Positions 15,020 through 21,421 of a stretch of DNA of 21,421 nt are shown here, one piece after another. Positions within the stretch are counted from its first letter, which is position 1, and each line of letters opens with the position of its first letter. A program made the translations under genes and the position numbers. The notes under the pieces were generated by a model. That model saw nothing but the letters and a program-made list of their open reading frames with translations. It was not told where the DNA came from and searched no databases. Source of the stretch: SIG438 sp034117945 (lineage in GTDB: Bacteria > Bacillota > Clostridia > HGM11514); the NCBI GenBank assembly GCA_034117945.1, contig JAXEOR010000082.1, positions 1 through 21,421 on the forward strand, written 5' to 3'.

Positions 15020-17053
15020 TCAAAATTGAATTCGGTACATATCAAAAATGTCAAGATTTTCAGATGAAAAGGTAACCTCACTGTTTTCATATGTAAATGC
15101 AACCTGCTGATCCTTGGCCAAACGCTCAATACCAGAGGGTCTGCGATTCGTTTTGAGATGGATGGAAAAGCCTTCGGTTTTTCGCGCCTGATCCTCCTCT
15201 GTCAGCAAAACCGTACTGCACAGATACTCCTTCCCATTGCGGAAGGTGACAATTTCAACATCCTTGGGTGCATCAGACCGCAGAGTGGGTTCCAGCCCCA
15301 GAACATTCGTAAGCAGATTGAAAAAGATGTTTCTGTAATCGTAAAACTGAGCATCCTCAAGGGGCAGAGCCGACCAGAGCACCTTTCCTTTTCCGTATGA
15401 GCAGCACAGCATTGCAGGAAGCTCTGTTTTGATCCCCGGAGGATTGGAATGAATGGAGGCAAATTGAGGGGTATCCTGCCGGGTATAGGGCAGGGTGATC
15501 GTTGCAAGCACAGTCGCCTCCTTCTCCCATGTCACAACGGGTGCGGATGCGTCAAAATGCATGGGATAACGGCTGTTAAAATAGCCAAAAAGAAACTCGT
15601 AATCCTTTTGCGGCGCAAGATAGACCACCTGCTCCGGGGTGGTTCCGCTCACCTCCGCTCCGAAAAACTCCTTCAAAAGCCCCCGGCAGTTTCCTCCGCT
15701 GAGATAAAGCTTTCCTCCCTCCCGCACATAATTGATGAGTCTGTCATAATCCTCCCGATCCTCATCCGTCAAATAGGGAGCCACAATCACCTGATAGGAA
15801 TCTAAGGGATGGAAAGTTCCTGTGACCCCGCAGGGAATATTGTGATAAATCATGGTTTTGACAACATTGACAGCGCTGTTGTGATTGAGATAGTCTTCTC
15901 CCTGGGGATTAAACTTGCTTTTTAGGCTGTAATAAATCCCCACATCCTCCAGCATATCTCCCTTCAAATACCGTTCATAGGGAATTTCCCGTTCAAACAC
16001 CTTTCCGATTTTGTCATACACCCGGCTGTCCATCGTCCCGATCGGATCAATGGCGTCAATCACCAAAGTTGCGCCGTGATGGGCGCAGGTCAGAAATGCA
16101 GAGCTTGCCATTTCGTCCTCTGATTTGGTAACGGTATGGAAGGATAAAGAAGGCGTGCAGCGTGAAAACATATATTCGAAGGGCTGATGCTTGGTTACGT
16201 TGTGATACAGCTTGCAGATAAAGGACTGGGCATAAATGCCGCCGTAAAGATCTCCGCCTGCATAATCAGATTGACTCAAAACCTCCTCCGCCAAGGCCTT
16301 GGTGCCGTCCGGCAGACCCGCATAGGCCACATTGTGCTGCACGCTTGCCCGGGGCACATGCTTTCTCACCTCATCCGCTGCAAACCCGGCAAATTCCCCC
16401 ATCCATTCCCGGCGCTTTTTCATATGAAGCAGCCAGCGCTCGTCCTGCCAGTCTATCACGGTGGGGAGCTCTCCTCCCACCTCGTTCTGCCAGCGCTTTT
16501 TGCAGCTGTCACAATAGCAGGGATGGGGCCAAAACAGCATATCGAAAAACATTCCGTCAAAGGTAAAATAATCACAAATTTCTTTGATCTGGCGGGCAGT
16601 AAAGTCACGGTATTCCGGATTGTTAGGGCAGCAAAGACCATACCTGTAGCTATGATTTCCCCCGGCACATTCCAGAGAATTTTTTTGATTTTCCTCCAAA
16701 AGAGACACTCCCTCCTGGTTGACCATCCGCCACCGGGGATGGGTATCGTGCGCCCAGTTGTTATAAATCAGGCTGTAGTAGCCCGTCACATAAATCCCAT
16801 TATCCTTGCACAGCTCGGCCAGCCTTTGAACAGCATTTTCTTTTCCCCGAAAACCCTTATGCATTTTACCGGAGACTGTGGGATAATGGCACAGCCCCAC
16901 ATGGGATTGAAAATACAACATAGCATTTTGAATTTTTGCACGTTTTAAATTGTCCAGATAATTTTCCGGGGAAAACTCAGACAGAAACCGGTCATCCCAA
17001 TCGTCTATATGCATATCGCACAAATGTCTACGAAACACATTTTCATACCACAT
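15020..17053 (-). CDS. Cytoplasmic glycoside hydrolase, GHL6/GH42-like
   Basis: This encodes 677 residues without a signal peptide. The N-terminal ~350 residues look like a TIM barrel of the hypothetical glycosyl hydrolase 6 (GHL6) type. Supporting segments are HIDDWDDRF (15-23), a CCPNNPEYRDF turn (141-151), and DYFTFDGMFFDMLFWPHPCYCDSCKKRW (161-188). In that last segment Asp166 and Asp171 are candidate catalytic or substrate-binding acids, and Cys179, Cys181 and Cys184 may bind metal as in GH42 enzymes. Residues ~370-590 resemble the GH42 trimerisation (amidotransferase-like) domain, with REGGKLYLSGG and CSYGKGKVLWSALPLED, and a small beta domain closes the protein. The reaction is likely hydrolysis of a short imported oligosaccharide or glycoside; the sugar is unknown. 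GGAGG stands nine bases before the ATG. It is the first gene of the cluster, divergent from the regulator. Confidence 0.75.
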   Translation of the reverse strand: MWYENVFRRHLCDMHIDDWDDRFLSEFSPENYLDNLKRAKIQNAMLYFQSHVGLCHYPTVSGKMHKGFRGKENAVQRLAELCKDNGIYVTGYYSLIYNNWAHDTHPRWRMVNQEGVSLLEENQKNSLECAGGNHSYRYGLCCPNNPEYRDFTARQIKEICDYFTFDGMFFDMLFWPHPCYCDSCKKRWQNEVGGELPTVIDWQDERWLLHMKKRREWMGEFAGFAADEVRKHVPRASVQHNVAYAGLPDGTKALAEEVLSQSDYAGGDLYGGIYAQSFICKLYHNVTKHQPFEYMFSRCTPSLSFHTVTKSEDEMASSAFLTCAHHGATLVIDAIDPIGTMDSRVYDKIGKVFEREIPYERYLKGDMLEDVGIYYSLKSKFNPQGEDYLNHNSAVNVVKTMIYHNIPCGVTGTFHPLDSYQVIVAPYLTDEDREDYDRLINYVREGGKLYLSGGNCRGLLKEFFGAEVSGTTPEQVVYLAPQKDYEFLFGYFNSRYPMHFDASAPVVTWEKEATVLATITLPYTRQDTPQFASIHSNPPGIKTELPAMLCCSYGKGKVLWSALPLEDAQFYDYRNIFFNLLTNVLGLEPTLRSDAPKDVEIVTFRNGKEYLCSTVLLTEEDQARKTEGFSIHLKTNRRPSGIERLAKDQQVAFTYENSEVTFSSENLDIFDMYRIQF

Positions 17054-17085
17054 TACAAAATTCCTCCGTTAAACTAGTTCGCTCA

Positions 17086-17117
17086 AATGATTTGACACAA
17101 TGATTTTATCATAAAAT
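17086..17117. promoter_or_regulatory. Repeats and palindrome in the divergent control region
   Basis: AATGATTT occurs twice in the same direction (17086-17093 and 17099-17106), 13 bases apart, and a perfect palindrome ATTTTAT-C-ATAAAAT spans 17103-17117. These lie between the glycosidase gene and the AraC-type regulator and overlap the predicted minus-strand -10 region. They are candidates for the regulator's binding sites, though the A/T-rich composition makes chance matches possible. Confidence 0.4.
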
Positions 17118-17131
17118 AATGCATCCTAAAA
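17103..17131 (-). promoter_or_regulatory. Candidate promoter for the glycan cluster
   Basis: On the minus strand an extended -10 TGATAAAAT (17103-17111) has only a weak -35 match, TTTTAG (17126-17131), at 17 bases. A poor -35 with an extended -10 fits a promoter that needs an activator such as the divergent AraC-type protein. The start codon is 50 bases downstream. Confidence 0.4.
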
Positions 17132-17204
17132 TGGACATTAGCATTAAAAAATAGCACTTTTGGTTTTTCTTTATTCACTTACAGACCGGATTGGGAACAA
17201 TCAA

Positions 17205-17233
17205 TTGATTTTATTCAGAAAATAAGATATAAT
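17205..17233 (+). promoter_or_regulatory. Sigma-A promoter of the PocR-AraC gene
   Basis: TTGATT (17205-17210) and a perfect TATAAT (17228-17233) are separated by 17 bases and lie 44 bases before the chosen start codon. This is the strongest promoter match in the divergent region and suggests steady expression of the regulator. Confidence 0.75.
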
Positions 17234-17277
17234 AAAGACAGTGTTCGGAAGTAATCGGCAAAAGGGAGATGAAAGCC

Positions 17278-18114
17278 ATGCTGGAAATTGTGGCAAACGA
17301 ATTGAAATATGCCACCACAGATTTTTACAACATTACAGGAATCGAAATTGTGCTATACGATGAAAACAGAACCTGGATCTATTCCTACCCGGAAGCCATC
17401 AGCAGCTTCTGCGGCCAGGTCAGAACCAGTCCTGTTCTGGCTAAAAAATGCCTTGAATGCGACCATATGGGCTTTGACATCTGTGATAAAACAAAAAAGC
17501 CCTATCTTTACCATTGCCATATGAATTTATTAGAAGCCATCGCCCCTATCATTGAAAACGGCATCATCATCGGCTATATGATGCTCGGGCAAATTCTTTC
17601 CAAAAACGGCGTAGAGGCAGCAAAAGAAAAAGCCCTGCAAGCCTGCAATCAATATAAGCTGGATCGGGAGAAGCTTCTTTCAGAGCTGGAAAAAATCAAA
17701 GTGGTAGACGACAGCTTTATCAATTCTGCCGTCAGTATGATGAGCATGTGCGCCTGCTATCTCTACTACAACCGTATCATCGAAAACAAAAGCGATGTAT
17801 TGTCCTACCAAATCAAAGCCTATATCGAAATGCATTTACATGAGGATCTGACCATCCAAAAGCTGTGCGATACTTTTTTCATCTCAAAAAGCAAGCTTTA
17901 TCAAATTTCGCAAAAAAGCTTTGGCATGGGGATTTCGGATTACATTCGTTATCTCCGTCTGAACAAAGCAAAGCTGCTGCTAAAAAAAAAGGAAAAGAGC
18001 ATCAGCGATATTGCCTATTCCGTCGGCTTTCAGGACGCGAACTATTTCACGCGCATCTTTAAAAAATATGAACACATGACCCCCAAGGATTACAAAGCAA
18101 AAGTCCATGAATAA
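17278..18114 (+). CDS. PocR-type sensor / AraC-family transcriptional regulator
   Basis: This encodes 278 residues. Residues ~1-165 match the PocR sensory domain: NITGIEIVLYDEN, then the conserved cysteines Cys45, Cys58, Cys61, Cys69 and Cys80 in the pattern KKCLECDHMGFD...YHCHMNLLEAIAPI. PocR domains are known or proposed to bind small hydrocarbon derivatives such as diols. Residues ~176-276 form the AraC DNA-binding domain with two helix-turn-helix units; ISDIAYSVGFQDANYFTRIFKKYEHMTPKDYK is the classical second unit. The in-frame ATG at 17269 touches the AAAGGGAG ribosome binding site, so the ATG at 17278, nine bases after GGGAG, is preferred. It is transcribed away from the glycan cluster and is the obvious candidate activator of it, responding to a small sugar or its breakdown product. 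Confidence 0.88.
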   Translation: MLEIVANELKYATTDFYNITGIEIVLYDENRTWIYSYPEAISSFCGQVRTSPVLAKKCLECDHMGFDICDKTKKPYLYHCHMNLLEAIAPIIENGIIIGYMMLGQILSKNGVEAAKEKALQACNQYKLDREKLLSELEKIKVVDDSFINSAVSMMSMCACYLYYNRIIENKSDVLSYQIKAYIEMHLHEDLTIQKLCDTFFISKSKLYQISQKSFGMGISDYIRYLRLNKAKLLLKKKEKSISDIAYSVGFQDANYFTRIFKKYEHMTPKDYKAKVHE

Positions 18115-18156
18115 AAACCTTGCTCTTAAAAAAATTGAATAGAATGGAGAATGAAC

Positions 18157-18966
18157 ATGATCACACACGAAGAAGGAAAAATTCTGATTGCTGCCCACAG
18201 AGGAGTGTCCGGAGCGAATATTCCCTGCAACACAAAAACAGCCTTTCAAATTGCCCTCTGTCAGGGAGCTGATATTCTGGAGCTGGATGTTGCAAAAAGC
18301 CTGGATGGGCAGCTATTTGTCTTTCATCCCGGCATGGAAAAGCCTCACCTGGGAATTGACTGCTACCTGAAGGATCTGCCTGCCAAAGAGATCAAAAAGC
18401 TGCGGTACTGCAATCAGGACAACACCCCAACCCAATACGGCGTTGTGCCATTAGATGAAATGTTTGCATTTTTAAAAAACAAGGCCTATATCAATGTGGA
18501 CAAATATTGGATGTACATGGAGGAAATTACCCATTGCATCAGAAAATGCGGCGTGGAGGAGCAAGTGATTGTGAAAATTGAAAACAGCCGCGAACAGGCG
18601 GATCTGCTGGAAAAAGTTGCGCCGGATCTGGCAGTGATGCCGGTACTTAGGGAGAAGGATGATTTTACCGATTACGCTCTTGAAAAAAAGATTCGTTATA
18701 TCGGCGCAGAGGTTCTTTTTTCAAAGGATGATGACCCCATCGTATCTGACGAATATATTGAAACAATGCATCAAAAGCACCTGATGGTGTATGGCAATGC
18801 CATTGTGTATGACTATCGGGCCAATATTTCCGCCGGCCATACTGACGATCTTGCTCTTTCCGGCAATCCGGAGCAAGGATGGGGCTGGTTTGTAAAAAAG
18901 AAATTTGACGTTATCCAAACTGATTGGAGCATCATGCTGAAACAGTATCTGAACAGCATAAAATAA
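18157..18966 (+). CDS. Glycerophosphodiester phosphodiesterase-like protein
   Basis: This encodes 269 residues with no signal peptide. The PI-PLC-like GDPD barrel is recognisable from AAHRGVSG (12-19), GADILELDV, the DGQLFVFHPGM strand and a late VIQTDW segment. His14 and Arg15 and the ELD metal-binding pair are kept. Two usual motifs differ: the PENT glutamate is a cysteine (IPCNTKTAF), and the HD after the third strand is HPGME. This looks like a divergent subfamily, so the substrate may not be a glycerophosphodiester. Of two ATGs (18151 and 18157) the second is better placed, seven bases after GGAG. It follows the regulator by 42 bases and is probably co-transcribed with it, which suggests a side role in the glycan pathway. 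Confidence 0.78.
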   Translation: MITHEEGKILIAAHRGVSGANIPCNTKTAFQIALCQGADILELDVAKSLDGQLFVFHPGMEKPHLGIDCYLKDLPAKEIKKLRYCNQDNTPTQYGVVPLDEMFAFLKNKAYINVDKYWMYMEEITHCIRKCGVEEQVIVKIENSREQADLLEKVAPDLAVMPVLREKDDFTDYALEKKIRYIGAEVLFSKDDDPIVSDEYIETMHQKHLMVYGNAIVYDYRANISAGHTDDLALSGNPEQGWGWFVKKKFDVIQTDWSIMLKQYLNSIK

Positions 18967-18973
18967 AAGAACG

Positions 18974-19020
18974 AAAAAACGTCAAGGCCTGCATCTGAAC
19001 CGATGACCTTGACGTTTTTT
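18974..19020. terminator. Bidirectional terminator
   Basis: A perfect 14-base inverted repeat (AAAAAACGTCAAGG at 18974-18987 and its complement at 19007-19020) has A and T runs on the outer ends, so it can end transcription from both the GDPD-like gene and the convergent Sir2 gene. Confidence 0.9.
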
Positions 19021-19026
19021 CATGAT

Positions 19027-19773
19027 TTATGATTCCTGCTCCTTACCAAAGCAAGCCGGATCACCGCCCTCGTCCAACCAGGTCATCACCTGCCCCAGCC
19101 CGGCATGGATCACAACATCAGCCCGGGAATCATAAGGCGTTTCCGTTCGATTGATCAAAACCAGCCGGCTGCCTTGAAAATACCGGAGCAGCCCGGCAGC
19201 AGGATATACTGCCAAGGAGGTACCTCCCACAATCAGCACATCCGCCCGGGAAATCTCCCGCACTGCGCCCGTCAAAACAGCATCCTCCAAGCCCTCTCCG
19301 TACAGCACCACATCCGGCCGTATCATTCCGCCGCAGCTGCATCTGGGAATTCCCTGTCCCTTTTCTACCGCCTCAAGTCCGTATTTTTTTCCGCAGGAAA
19401 CACAAAAATTACGCTCAATGCTCCCATGCAGCTCAAACACCCTCCGGCTCCCTGCCAGGCTGTGCAGCCCATCAATATTCTGGGTTACCACTGCCTTTAA
19501 AAAGCCTTCCTGTTCCCATTTCGCTAAAATTTTGTGGGTCGCATTGGGCAAAATTCCCTGATAAATCAGCTTATCCCGGTAAAACCGATAAAATTCCTCC
19601 GGATGCTGCTGTAAAAAATCATGAGACAGAATGGTTTCCGGCGGGAAATCATAGGTTTGATGATACAGCCCGTCCGTACTGCGAAAATCCGGAATCCCGC
19701 TTTCGGTAGACACCCCCGCTCCACCGAAAAAAACCACATTACCCACAGATCGAATCCAGTTGTTTGAACACAT
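19027..19773 (-). CDS. Sir2-family NAD-dependent protein deacylase
   Basis: This encodes 248 residues. It removes acyl groups from lysines using NAD. The Rossmann motif GGAGVSTESGIPDFRS (17-32), TQNIDGLH (97-104), catalytic His116 in the LHGS segment, and GGTSLAVYPA (183-192) are all present. Zinc ligands are Cys124 and Cys127 and then Cys145 and Cys147; the second pair is CxC rather than the common CxxC. The N-terminus is short: MCSNNWIRS leads directly into the first strand. An overlapping frame upstream (ATG at 19783) encodes MKENVFKQLDSI, which looks like the usual sirtuin start, so a frameshift at this end is possible. It follows dnaJ by 62 bases with a hairpin between, and ends at the bidirectional terminator. 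Confidence 0.9.
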   Translation of the reverse strand: MCSNNWIRSVGNVVFFGGAGVSTESGIPDFRSTDGLYHQTYDFPPETILSHDFLQQHPEEFYRFYRDKLIYQGILPNATHKILAKWEQEGFLKAVVTQNIDGLHSLAGSRRVFELHGSIERNFCVSCGKKYGLEAVEKGQGIPRCSCGGMIRPDVVLYGEGLEDAVLTGAVREISRADVLIVGGTSLAVYPAAGLLRYFQGSRLVLINRTETPYDSRADVVIHAGLGQVMTWLDEGGDPACFGKEQES

Positions 19774-19794
19774 TTTCCTTCATCCCTTCCGCAC

Positions 19795-19835
19795 AAAACG
19801 CCCTGCACCCCTATCAAAAGGGCGCAAGGCGTTTT
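19795..19835 (-). terminator. Terminator hairpin after dnaJ
   Basis: Immediately after the dnaJ stop, arms 19820-19835 and 19795-19810 form a 16-base-pair stem whose two non-Watson-Crick positions are both G-U wobbles on the minus-strand RNA. A four-U run closes it. It probably ends or reduces the dnaK-dnaJ transcript before the Sir2 gene. Confidence 0.75.
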
Positions 19836-20975
19836 CTATTTATTTTCCAGAAAATCCTTTAGCTTTTCAAAAAAGTTCTTGCTTCGTTTATAGCTTCCGC
19901 CGTCCTCCTGATCAAACTGACGCAAAAGCTCCTTTTGCCGCTGAGACAGGTTCTTGGGGATTTCCACAATCACCTTCACCCGCTGATCTCCCCGGCCTCC
20001 TCCCCGCAAAGCGGGAATTCCTTTATTTTTTAGGCGGAACACCGTATCGGTCTGGGTTCCTTCCGGGATGTGATACCTGATTTTCCCGTCAATGGTAGGC
20101 ACCTCAATATCGCAGCCCAAGGCCGCCTGCACAAAGGTAATGGGCACCTCGCACAGCACATCATTGCCCTGCCTGGTAAACAGATCATGCTTTTTGATTC
20201 TGACGCTGATCAGCAAATCGCCTGCAGGGCCGCCCCGGGAGCCCTTGTCCCCTTCTCCCCGCATGGAGATAGTCTGCCCGTCGTCAATTCCGGCAGGAAT
20301 ATCCACCTTGATCGTCCGGCGGCGCCTCACCTTTCCCTGGCCGTTACAAACTGTACAAGGATCTGTCACAACCTTCCCTTCCCCTCGGCATGCGTCGCAC
20401 ACCCGAGTGGTAACAAAGCTGCCCAAGGGGGTTCTTTGGGTGGTTTTCACCTGTCCCGTTCCGTGACACACAGAACAGGTCTGGGGCGCTGTCCCTTTTT
20501 TGGCACCCGTTCCCTGGCAGGTCTCGCAATCCTCCACCCTTAAAATTACAATTTCCTTGGTCACACCAAAGGCCGCCTCGGTAAAGGTCAGCTCAACGCT
20601 TTGGTGAATGTCGCCGCCCTTTCGGGGACCGTTGCGGCGATTTCCTCCTCCGCCGAAGCCGCCGCCGAAAAAGCTTTCAAAAATATCCCCCATGTCAAAT
20701 CCGCCGAAGCCGCCTGCTCCGCCTCCGCCGCCAAAGCCTGCGTTGGGGTCAACCCCCGCATGGCCGAACTGATCATAGGCCTGCTTTTTTTGGGGGTCGC
20801 TCAGCACCTCATAGGCTTCATTGACCTCTTTAAACTTTTCTTCTGCTTCGGGATTATCTTTATTCACATCAGGATGGTACTTTTTCGCCATCTGACGGTA
20901 CGCCTTTTTGATCTGATCCGCTCCGGCACCCTTTTCAATTCCTAATACCTCATAATAGTCCCTTTTTTCAGCCAT
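19836..20975 (-). CDS. dnaJ: Chaperone protein DnaJ
   Basis: This encodes a 379-residue class A J-domain co-chaperone that delivers unfolded proteins to DnaK and stimulates its ATPase. The J domain occupies ~5-68 with HPD at 34-36. A Gly/Phe-rich region (~75-115) follows. Four CxxCxGxG zinc-finger repeats start at Cys150, Cys167, Cys193 and Cys207, and the C-terminal substrate-binding domains follow. The frame stays open from an ATG at 21002, but the ATG at 20975 is correct: GGAG lies six bases upstream and the protein then starts MAEKRDYYEVLG, as usual. It follows dnaK in the same direction across a 201-base, hairpin-rich gap. Confidence 0.97.
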   Translation of the reverse strand: MAEKRDYYEVLGIEKGAGADQIKKAYRQMAKKYHPDVNKDNPEAEEKFKEVNEAYEVLSDPQKKQAYDQFGHAGVDPNAGFGGGGGAGGFGGFDMGDIFESFFGGGFGGGGNRRNGPRKGGDIHQSVELTFTEAAFGVTKEIVILRVEDCETCQGTGAKKGTAPQTCSVCHGTGQVKTTQRTPLGSFVTTRVCDACRGEGKVVTDPCTVCNGQGKVRRRRTIKVDIPAGIDDGQTISMRGEGDKGSRGGPAGDLLISVRIKKHDLFTRQGNDVLCEVPITFVQAALGCDIEVPTIDGKIRYHIPEGTQTDTVFRLKNKGIPALRGGGRGDQRVKVIVEIPKNLSQRQKELLRQFDQEDGGSYKRSKNFFEKLKDFLENK

Positions 20976-21030
20976 AAAAATCTCCATTCCGTCGCCCTGC
21001 ACCGGCGCTCATGTAACATTTCTTTTTCTC

Positions 21031-21168
21031 AAAGCCTTAAAAATACCGAGGCTTTTCCGCCCTTTCAAAATTTTGCAGCGCCAAACCCGATTTCGCTGCT
21101 ACATCACAGCAAAATCAGGTGTGCGGGAAACTCTGTTTCCCGAAGCGCCGGCGAAAAAACGCCGGCGC
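21031..21168 (-). other. Run of four hairpins between dnaK and dnaJ
   Basis: In minus-strand order: GCGCCGGCG arms at 21160-21168 and 21145-21153 around a six-T loop; a CGGGAAAC/GTTTCCCG pair at 21124-21131 and 21135-21142; a 14-base-pair stem at 21107-21120 and 21085-21098; and AAAGCCT/AGGCTTT at 21031-21037 and 21049-21055. The third stem has two C/A mismatches on the plus strand that become G-U wobbles on the minus strand, so it pairs fully only in the dnaK-dnaJ RNA. The first hairpin lacks a U tail outside the stem, so complete termination is not obvious; partial termination or mRNA processing is likely. Confidence 0.7.
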
Positions 21169-21176
21169 CCCTATGA

Positions 21177-21421
21177 TTATTGCTTATTTCCGTCCTCGTC
21201 AACAACCTCGTAATCCGTGTCCACCACATTGTCGCCTGCCTGCTGGGTCTGCTGTCCCTGTGCCTGCTGCTGTGCAGCTGCCTGCTGATACAGCTTGGTG
21301 GAAATTTCAGAAAATTTATTTGTCAGTGCTTCTGTTCCTGCCTTGATCGCTTCAAAGTCAGTGCCGGCTGTTTTTTCCTTCAAATCCTTAATCATTCCTT
21401 CCAGCTCGGACTTTTCAGCCT
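21177..21421 (-). CDS. dnaK: Chaperone protein DnaK, C-terminal end
   Basis: The frame is open to the window edge and encodes the last ~81 residues of DnaK. Visible are the helical lid segment AEKSELEGMIKDLKE..., KFSEISTKLYQQAAAQQQAQ, and the acidic tail DNVVDTDYEVVDEDGNKQ, which matches the conserved EEVD-like C-terminal motif of bacterial Hsp70. The gene starts upstream of the window on the minus strand, and its position before dnaJ is the usual heat-shock operon order. Regulatory elements such as CIRCE would lie outside the window. Confidence 0.95.
   Translation of the reverse strand, partial: AEKSELEGMIKDLKEKTAGTDFEAIKAGTEALTNKFSEISTKLYQQAAAQQQAQGQQTQQAGDNVVDTDYEVVDEDGNKQ

Noticed and set aside
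16187..16948. 253-codon plus-strand open frame opposite the glycosidase gene
   Set aside because: It is antisense to the conserved barrel region of the glycosidase; the translation is low-complexity with no recognisable family.
20585..20776. Frame in the Gly-rich region of dnaJ as a separate gene
   Set aside because: It is caused by the repetitive glycine codons of the DnaJ G/F region read in other frames.

Overview
The window looks like a low-to-mid-GC chromosomal segment of an anaerobic Firmicute, most likely class Clostridia. The support is inferred from the gene content: S-layer homology (SLH) anchoring domains, a copper-amine-oxidase-type stalk domain, strong GGAGG-type ribosome binding sites, a PocR/AraC regulator and a clostridial-looking Sir2 protein. 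No rRNA, tRNA, CRISPR array, IS element or phage gene was seen.

Layout. (1) Positions 1-3156, plus strand: the tail of a branched-chain amino acid (or similar amide) ABC importer operon, livH (partial), livM, livG, livF, with overlapping or nearly overlapping genes. It ends in two hairpins that also face the convergent gene. (2) Positions 3252-17053, minus strand: a six-gene accessory locus that reads as a glycan-utilisation cluster. In transcription order it holds a cytoplasmic GHL6/GH42-like glycosidase, a phosphomannose-isomerase-like cupin, a secreted protein with two copies of a putative carbohydrate-binding domain, a 1511-residue SLH-anchored parallel beta-helix enzyme starting with a third copy of that domain, a second secreted beta-helix enzyme with a C-terminal stalk domain, and a lipoprotein solute-binding protein. 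(3) Positions 17278-18966, plus strand, divergent from that cluster: a PocR-AraC regulator and a glycerophosphodiester-phosphodiesterase-like protein with altered catalytic motifs, closed by a bidirectional terminator. (4) Positions 19027-21421, minus strand: a housekeeping block with a Sir2 deacylase, dnaJ and the 3' end of dnaK.

Proposed working (inference). A soluble or wall-associated binding protein and two surface beta-helix enzymes capture and cut a glycan outside the cell. Fragments are imported, possibly through the orphan lipoprotein and permeases encoded elsewhere. The cytoplasmic glycosidase and cupin then act on the fragments. The PocR-AraC protein probably senses a small breakdown product and activates the divergent promoter. 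The substrate cannot be told from the sequence.

The most unusual points are the triplicated ~165-residue domain split over two translationally coupled genes, the internal promoter and structured leader before the second beta-helix gene with a similar hairpin before the lipoprotein gene, a run of four hairpins between dnaK and dnaJ, and a possible frameshift at the start of the Sir2 gene.
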